The notes beneath the pieces are model-generated. The model was not told the origin of the DNA, ran no database searches, and was given only the letters and a program-made list of their open reading frames with translations. A stretch of 6,171 bases of DNA from Clostridia bacterium (GTDB taxonomy: Bacteria > Bacillota > Clostridia > Oscillospirales > Acutalibacteraceae), in contig JAFTCS010000168.1 in assembly GCA_017454565.1 (NCBI GenBank), forward strand, positions 1-6,171, in the 5' to 3' direction. Shown here piece by piece: positions 1 to 3,357 of this stretch. Numbering within the stretch: the first letter of the stretch is position 1; the number at the start of each line of letters is the position of its first letter. The position numbers and the translations under genes are program-made.

Positions 1-1
1 A

Positions 2-283
2 CGCATTGCTATTATCGGCGAGATAAGAACAGGCTCCTATATCGACAAGGACGGCAACAAGCGCTACACATTTGAGGTGTTTGCAAACAATGTTGAGTTC
101 TGTGATTCAAAGGGAGATTCCGGTAACGGTAACGGAAACGGAAACGGCAACGGCGGCGGTTCACAGCGCAGCTACCAGCAGAATAATTATCGTCAGGAGG
201 CGCCCAAGCCTGCGCCCTCATACACCAGCGGTGATGACGGCGACTTTATGGAGTTGCCCGGCGATGAGGATCTGCCTTTCTAA
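2..283 (+). CDS. ssb: Single-stranded DNA-binding protein SSB, C-terminal part (5' end outside window)
   Basis: This is the last 93 codons of an SSB gene, open from the left edge with no start in view. SSB coats single-stranded DNA in replication, recombination and repair, and recruits partner proteins through its acidic tip. The visible residues start in the final strands of the OB fold (GEIRTGSYIDKDGNKRYTFE, then VFANNVEF), which is typical of Firmicute SSBs. A flexible linker follows with a Gly-Asn run and a Gln/Asn/Pro-rich stretch. The protein ends in the canonical acidic tip, GDEDLPF, which in the family docks onto helicases, the clamp-loader chi-type subunits and RecO. The gene ends 24 bases before rpsR, matching the conserved rpsF-ssb-rpsR order, with rpsF expected just upstream. 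A GTG at 77 is an internal valine codon, not a start. Confidence 0.97.
   Translation, partial: RIAIIGEIRTGSYIDKDGNKRYTFEVFANNVEFCDSKGDSGNGNGNGNGNGGGSQRSYQQNNYRQEAPKPAPSYTSGDDGDFMELPGDEDLPF
122..151 (+). repeat. Five tandem GGNAAC hexanucleotides encoding (Gly-Asn)5 in the SSB linker
   Basis: Five six-base units read GGTAAC, GGTAAC, GGAAAC, GGAAAC and GGCAAC, followed by GGC GGC GGT. They encode Gly-Asn repeats at the start of the disordered SSB linker. Third positions change in pairs, which suggests successive duplication of units with later drift. Linker length in SSB tolerates variation, so unit number could differ between strains. Confidence 0.85.
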
Positions 284-293
284 CACACTAAAA

Positions 294-299
294 AGGAGG
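294..299 (+). promoter_or_regulatory. Ribosome binding site of rpsR
   Basis: A full AGGAGG lies eight bases before the ATG at 308, as expected for a strongly translated ribosomal protein gene. No promoter or terminator is visible in the 24-base ssb-rpsR gap, supporting co-transcription. Confidence 0.9.
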
Positions 300-307
300 A
301 ACTACAA

Positions 308-559
308 ATGGCTGAAAGACCTGAAAGAGACAACCGCAGAGGCGGCCGCAAGGGTCGCAAGAAGGTCTGCGCATTCTGCGTTGACAAGGTTGATGTTATT
401 GATTATAAGGACATTTCAAGGCTCCGTCGTTTCGTTTCGGAGAGAGCCAAGATTCTGCCCCGCAGAGTAACAGGCACATGCGCTCGTCATCAGAGAGAGC
501 TTACTGTTGCTATCAAGCGCGCAAGATACCTTGCTCTTATGCCTTATACCAGCGATTGA
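308..559 (+). CDS. rpsR: 30S ribosomal protein bS18, zinc-ribbon (C+) form
   Basis: bS18 binds the platform of the 30S subunit together with bS6. The 83-residue product has the usual family length. It has a basic N-terminus (residues 9-19, RRGGRKGRKK-like), then the signature core IDYKDISRLRRFVSERAKILPRR (about 31-53), and a C-terminal basic helix. Two metal-ligand pairs are present: C21-x2-C24 and C58-x2-H61. This is the C+ arrangement known for some bS18 proteins; many bacteria carry a C- version with the ligands lost. The start is fixed by the AGGAGG eight bases upstream. The gene is the last of the rpsF-ssb-rpsR operon and is followed directly by a terminator. Confidence 0.99.
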   Translation: MAERPERDNRRGGRKGRKKVCAFCVDKVDVIDYKDISRLRRFVSERAKILPRRVTGTCARHQRELTVAIKRARYLALMPYTSD

Positions 560-570
560 TCGTTTTTCAC

Positions 571-603
571 ACCGATGTCTGTTACGGCATCGGTTTTCTT
601 TTA
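571..603 (+). terminator. Intrinsic terminator of the ssb-rpsR operon
   Basis: The stem is ACCGATG (571-577) against CATCGGT (588-594), extended inward by a T-G wobble and a C-G pair to nine pairs, with a six-base loop at 580-585. It is followed by the T-rich run TTTTCTTTTA. It starts 12 bases after the rpsR stop codon. Confidence 0.9.
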
Positions 604-624
604 TATTATAGTGAGGTGAGATAG

Positions 625-873
625 ATGAATTTTACCTATAAGACAAAAAGCACCTGCTCGCGTTCTATTGAATTCGAGCTTGAGGACGGTATTGTCAGAA
701 ATATCCGCTTCAACGGCGGCTGCATGGGTAATACTCAGGGCGTTGCGGCTCTTGCAGAAGGAATGAAAGCCGAAGACGTCATTAAGAGGTGCAAAAATAT
801 CCAGTGCGGGTTCCGCGGTACATCCTGCCCGGATCAGCTTGCGCTTGCTCTCGAAAAGGCGCTCAGCGAGTAA
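625..873 (+). CDS. TIGR03905 family protein with TSCPD domain
   Basis: This 82-residue protein belongs to the TIGR03905/TSCPD family of small four-cysteine proteins, common in anaerobic Firmicutes and related to the C-terminal domain of some B12-dependent ribonucleotide reductases. Its function is not established; a metal-binding (zinc-finger-like) role is an inference from the cysteines. Family signatures visible are FNGGCMGNTQG (29-39) and CGFRGTSCPDQLA (61-73). The likely conserved cysteines are C11, C33, C61 and C68; C56 looks extra. The whole protein is one compact domain with no signal peptide or membrane segment. The ATG follows a GTGAGGTGAG ribosome site (611-620). It lies 65 bases after rpsR, behind the terminator, with no convincing promoter of its own, so read-through is the simplest expression route. 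Confidence 0.93.
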   Translation: MNFTYKTKSTCSRSIEFELEDGIVRNIRFNGGCMGNTQGVAALAEGMKAEDVIKRCKNIQCGFRGTSCPDQLALALEKALSE

Positions 874-941
874 GCCGTATCAGTAACGAAACTTTTAAAA
901 AGCTTCGGGGTCAACATTTTTCAAGCAGTTTTTCAAAAAGA

Positions 942-963
942 CCGTGATATTATTATAACACGG
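942..963. promoter_or_regulatory. Operator-like imperfect palindrome upstream of the DUF1015 promoter
   Basis: This is a 22-base dyad. The outer arms CCGTG and CACGG pair perfectly, then comes an A/A mismatch, then TAT against ATA around a TATT centre. It ends 26 bases before the -35 hexamer at 990. Its right half contains ATTATAA, which matches a PerR-type half site, but the left half does not, so no regulator is assigned. The binding role is inferred from symmetry and location only. Confidence 0.35.
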
Positions 964-989
964 CAGAGAAACGCATATCAAACAAGCTA

Positions 990-1018
990 TTGACATGACC
1001 CCTGGTTAATTGTAAAAT
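990..1018 (+). promoter_or_regulatory. Sigma-A promoter for the DUF1015 gene
   Basis: A perfect -35 TTGACA (990-995) is followed by a 17-base spacer and a -10 TAAAAT (1013-1018), one base from TATAAT. Transcription would start near 1025, giving a leader of roughly 35 bases to the ATG at 1061. It is the best promoter match in the window. Confidence 0.85.
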
Positions 1019-1044
1019 AGTAAACAGTTATACAAAAAAAGAAA

Positions 1045-1051
1045 AGGGGAG
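1045..1051 (+). promoter_or_regulatory. Ribosome binding site that sets the DUF1015 start
   Basis: AGGGGAG lies nine bases before the ATG at 1061. An in-frame TTG at 1055 would sit only three bases from it, too close for initiation, so the ATG is chosen. Confidence 0.85.
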
Positions 1052-1060
1052 ATTTTGACA

Positions 1061-2332
1061 ATGGCAGAGATCAGACCTTTCAGGGCACTCAGGTTCAACA
1101 CGGAAAAAGCAGGTGATATCAGTGAGCTTGTTTGTCCTCCGTACGATATCATCAGCGAAGAGCAGAGACTGGGCTACCTCAGCAAAAACCCGAACAACAT
1201 TATCCGTCTGGAGCTTCCAAAAGGTGATGACCCGTATAACGAGGCTTCCGCTACTCTGAACAAGTGGCTTGAGCAGGGTATTCTCACCCAGGACAGTGAG
1301 GAAGGTGTCTACATCTACGAGGAGGAATTTACGGTCAACGGTCTGCACACAAGCTTCAAAGGCTGCATCGTCAGAGTAAAGCTGGAGGAATTCTCAAAGG
1401 GTATAGTGCTTCCTCACGAGGAAACTCTTTCAAAGGCAAAAGAGGACAGATTCAATCTGATGAAGGCCACTGACTGCAACTTCAGCCAGATCTACTCACT
1501 GTATATGGATTCGCAGCATTTCATTACAGGTAAGCTTGACGAGCTTTCCAAAGACAAGCCTGTTTATGAGATCACCGACAACGACGGCGTGACGCACAGA
1601 CTCTGGATCGTTACCGACAAGGCTGAAACCGAAGCCATCAGTGCTGCCTTTGCAGACAAGAAGCTCTACATCGCAGACGGCCACCATCGCTACGAAACGG
1701 CTCTCAACTACCGCAACTATTGCCGTGAGAATAACAAGGGCACAGGCGAAGAGGACTATGTTATGATGATGCTTGTTGACATGGAGCATCCCGGTCTTGT
1801 GGTGCTTCCTACACACAGGCTTGTCAGAGAACTTGAAAACTTCGACAGTGAAAAGCTTATTGAGGGCTGCAAGGAATACTTTGAGGTTACTGAAAAAAGC
1901 GACATCTCCACTGCTGAAGCCGACCTTAAAGTGCTGTATGATGAGGGCAAAAAGGCTTTTGCATATTATTGCGGCGGAAGCGGCTACACGCTTCTGGTGC
2001 TCAGGGATGTTGACGTGCTTGCAAAGCTTCTTCCGGATAAGAGCGCCGCTTCTCAGGGGCTTGACGTTACCGTGCTGCATACCCTCGTGCTTGAGAAAAT
2101 ACTTGGCATTGATGCCGAGAACATGGCAAAACAGATCAATCTCACCTATGTAAAGCAGTTTGATGACGCCATCGCAAGCGTTAAGAACGGCAGCGCACAG
2201 TGTGCGTTCATACTTAATCCTACCAAGGTCACAGAGATACGCGACGTTGCGGCAGCAGGTGAGAAAATGCCCCAGAAATCCACCTATTTCTATCCAAAGC
2301 TTATTACGGGTCTGGTTATGAACCGCTTCTGA
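1061..2332 (+). CDS. DUF1015 family protein (COG4198)
   Basis: A 423-residue cytoplasmic protein of the DUF1015 family, full length. Its biochemical function is not established to my knowledge. Conserved family blocks appear in order: RPFRALR (5-11), PPYDII (26-31), NIIRLELPKG (46-55), LPHEETLSKAKEDR (117-130), ADGHHRYETAL (205-215), LHTLVLEKILGID in the C-terminal third, and MPQKSTYFYPKLITGL near the C-terminus (403-418). The D206-G-H-H-R210 block resembles the motif of ParB/sulfiredoxin-fold proteins, including free-serine kinases of the SerK/SbnI type. From memory, clostridial DUF1015 genes are often found near serA/serC, so a link to serine metabolism is possible but unproven here. No signal peptide or transmembrane helix is seen. 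The ATG at 1061 is preferred over the TTG at 1055 because of ribosome-site spacing. The gene is driven by the promoter at 990-1018 and probably co-transcribed with the next gene. Confidence 0.95.
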   Translation: MAEIRPFRALRFNTEKAGDISELVCPPYDIISEEQRLGYLSKNPNNIIRLELPKGDDPYNEASATLNKWLEQGILTQDSEEGVYIYEEEFTVNGLHTSFKGCIVRVKLEEFSKGIVLPHEETLSKAKEDRFNLMKATDCNFSQIYSLYMDSQHFITGKLDELSKDKPVYEITDNDGVTHRLWIVTDKAETEAISAAFADKKLYIADGHHRYETALNYRNYCRENNKGTGEEDYVMMMLVDMEHPGLVVLPTHRLVRELENFDSEKLIEGCKEYFEVTEKSDISTAEADLKVLYDEGKKAFAYYCGGSGYTLLVLRDVDVLAKLLPDKSAASQGLDVTVLHTLVLEKILGIDAENMAKQINLTYVKQFDDAIASVKNGSAQCAFILNPTKVTEIRDVAAAGEKMPQKSTYFYPKLITGLVMNRF

Positions 2333-2349
2333 TATCCTGCGTTTATCCG

Positions 2350-2365
2350 CCGAATAATTATTCGG
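2350..2365. promoter_or_regulatory. Perfect 16-bp palindrome overlapping the downstream Shine-Dalgarno
   Basis: CCGAATAATTATTCGG is a perfect palindrome. With one G/A mismatch, the symmetry continues outward over ATCC and GGGT (2345-2370, 12 of 13 positions paired, one of them a G-T wobble). Its right arm includes the first GG of the GGAGGG ribosome site (2364-2369) of the gene starting at 2375. As RNA it folds into a hairpin with an AAUU loop that would mask that site; as DNA it could be an operator. No T-run follows, so it is not a terminator. Confidence 0.65.
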
Positions 2366-2369
2366 AGGG
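2364..2369 (+). promoter_or_regulatory. Ribosome binding site buried in the palindrome
   Basis: GGAGGG lies five bases before the ATG at 2375 and fixes that start. Its GG is part of the palindrome at 2350-2365, and its last three G's pair in the extended stem. Confidence 0.8.
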
Positions 2370-2374
2370 TCATT

Positions 2375-3274
2375 ATGCCTTGCAAAACCATTGACTTGCT
2401 TTCAAACAGCGCTGAATTTTCGGTGGAGATCGACGAGACGGGTCTGCCCGCAGTTGAATACACCGAGTATCCATGTGTGGACAAGAAAAAGAAAACGAAG
2501 AATAAAAACGGTCATACATATCCGGACAGCGGCAGCGTGACCGAAAAAACAGCAGAGAAAAAGGGCAGCCTTACTCTGTTGTTTGAGTCTGCGGAAAACG
2601 GAAGGGGAACAACAGACTGCGGCAGCCAAAATAATGTGAAATCTTCCCTGAATGACGATTCGCCGGTTCAGGAGCCTGAGATTTTGCAGAGCATGCCGGC
2701 GGAAGATCTATGTACAGGTACGGTAGAGGAGTGCGACAGTGTCAGCGACATATATTCCTACTCGGATTACAGACGCTGTTTCCGTTCAAACGGTATAGTT
2801 TATGACGTTGCCGAGGAGATCTACCGCCGTGAGCGCACCCGCGCAGAGATAGAAGCTCTTGAACAGCCGCCGTTTCGCAAGGTGTTTGACAGAGATACTC
2901 TGAAGAGTCTAAACGCTCAGGCGGAGGAACAAACAAGGAAACTCTACTCAGTGAAATATCATTCTGTAAGCAGTGAAGAACATCCGGAAACCGAAACGGA
3001 ACCGGAGCAGCCAAAGCGCGGTTTTAATACTGTAAAAGCGCTCGCTCTACAGATACTTTTCCTGATACCGCTTGTGAATATTTTTTCAGCCATGGCGCTT
3101 TCCTTTGGCTCCAATACAGATAAATGCGTACGCGCCTATGCGCGGGGGTACATGATAATTTCCTCGGTTTTCATTTCGGCGGCGCTGGGTTACGTTATAT
3201 TCAACACCCTGAGTAATCCGGACAATGATTTTATATCAAAGCTGATATCTCTCTTTGAAAACGCAGCGGCTTAA
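2375..3274 (+). CDS. Hypothetical protein with long disordered N-terminus and two C-terminal membrane helices
   Basis: I do not recognise a named family for this 299-residue protein. Residues 1 to about 120 are polar, low in hydrophobics and rich in Glu, Asp, Ser and Lys, including a KKKKTKNKN patch near 37-45, and look disordered. A more structured charged segment follows (about 128-180, with YSDYRR and EEIYRRERTRAEIEALEQ, probably helical), then an acidic spacer ending in EPEQPKR. Two hydrophobic helices close the protein: about 222-244 (LALQILFLIPLVNIFSAMAL) and about 258-279. The loop between them, FGSNTDKCVRAYARGYM, resembles the WAFG..N...RNFARA loop of small two-helix membrane modules frequent in Ruminococcaceae. 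No signal peptide is seen, so a cytoplasmic N-terminal tail anchored at the membrane is inferred. It lies 42 bases after the DUF1015 gene with no terminator between, suggesting an operon. AUA isoleucine codons seem more frequent than in the upstream genes. A strong terminator follows four bases after the stop. Confidence 0.85.
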   Translation: MPCKTIDLLSNSAEFSVEIDETGLPAVEYTEYPCVDKKKKTKNKNGHTYPDSGSVTEKTAEKKGSLTLLFESAENGRGTTDCGSQNNVKSSLNDDSPVQEPEILQSMPAEDLCTGTVEECDSVSDIYSYSDYRRCFRSNGIVYDVAEEIYRRERTRAEIEALEQPPFRKVFDRDTLKSLNAQAEEQTRKLYSVKYHSVSSEEHPETETEPEQPKRGFNTVKALALQILFLIPLVNIFSAMALSFGSNTDKCVRAYARGYMIISSVFISAALGYVIFNTLSNPDNDFISKLISLFENAAA

Positions 3275-3277
3275 AAT

Positions 3278-3323
3278 AAAAACGACCGATGAACTATAGC
3301 ACATGGTTCATCGGTCGTTTTTT
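3278..3323. terminator. Bidirectional intrinsic terminator between convergent genes
   Basis: The arms 3278-3297 and 3303-3322 pair at all 20 positions (19 Watson-Crick, one G-T) around a five-base loop. The core is CGACCGATGAAC against GTTCATCGGTCG. On the plus strand it is followed by TTTTTTGTT; on the minus strand the left flank reads TTTTTATTTTA. It can therefore end both the 2375-3274 transcript and the minus-strand gene that stops at 3358. It carries the same ACCGATG/CATCGGT core as the terminator at 571-594. Confidence 0.95.
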
Positions 3324-3357
3324 GTTCAGGGTTTCAGGGGCTTTATCTGAGGATATA

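Noticed and set aside
72..470. A 132-codon plus-strand open frame across ssb and rpsR
   Set aside because: It overlaps two certain genes in another frame, has an Arg/Thr/Ala-rich shadow composition and no ribosome site.
602..609. TATATT/TATTAT as a -10 box for the TSCPD gene
   Set aside because: No -35 lies at proper spacing (the position falls in the rpsR terminator), and the leader would be almost too short to include the ribosome site.
887..907. Hairpin CGAA-CTTT/AAAG-TTCG just after the TSCPD gene
   Set aside because: The stem is A/T-rich with a mismatch and no T-run follows directly, so it is not convincing as a terminator.
917..936. Two TTTTTCAA copies 12 bases apart
   Set aside because: They are short A/T-rich words in an A/T-rich intergenic region, with no further units.
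944..958. PerR box
   Set aside because: Only the right half (ATTATAA) matches; the left half, GTGATAT, does not.
907..1002. GGGGTCA (907-913) and TGACCCC (996-1002) as a distant inverted repeat
   Set aside because: It is only seven bases with no extension, and the right copy lies in the promoter spacer; chance is a sufficient explanation.
1055..1060. TTG start for the DUF1015 gene
   Set aside because: It is only three bases from the ribosome site, and family proteins begin at the MAEIRPFRA-type block, matching the ATG at 1061.
1496..2080. A 194-codon minus-strand open frame inside the DUF1015 gene
   Set aside because: It is fully antisense to a strongly conserved gene, has no recognisable domain, and is typical of shadow frames.
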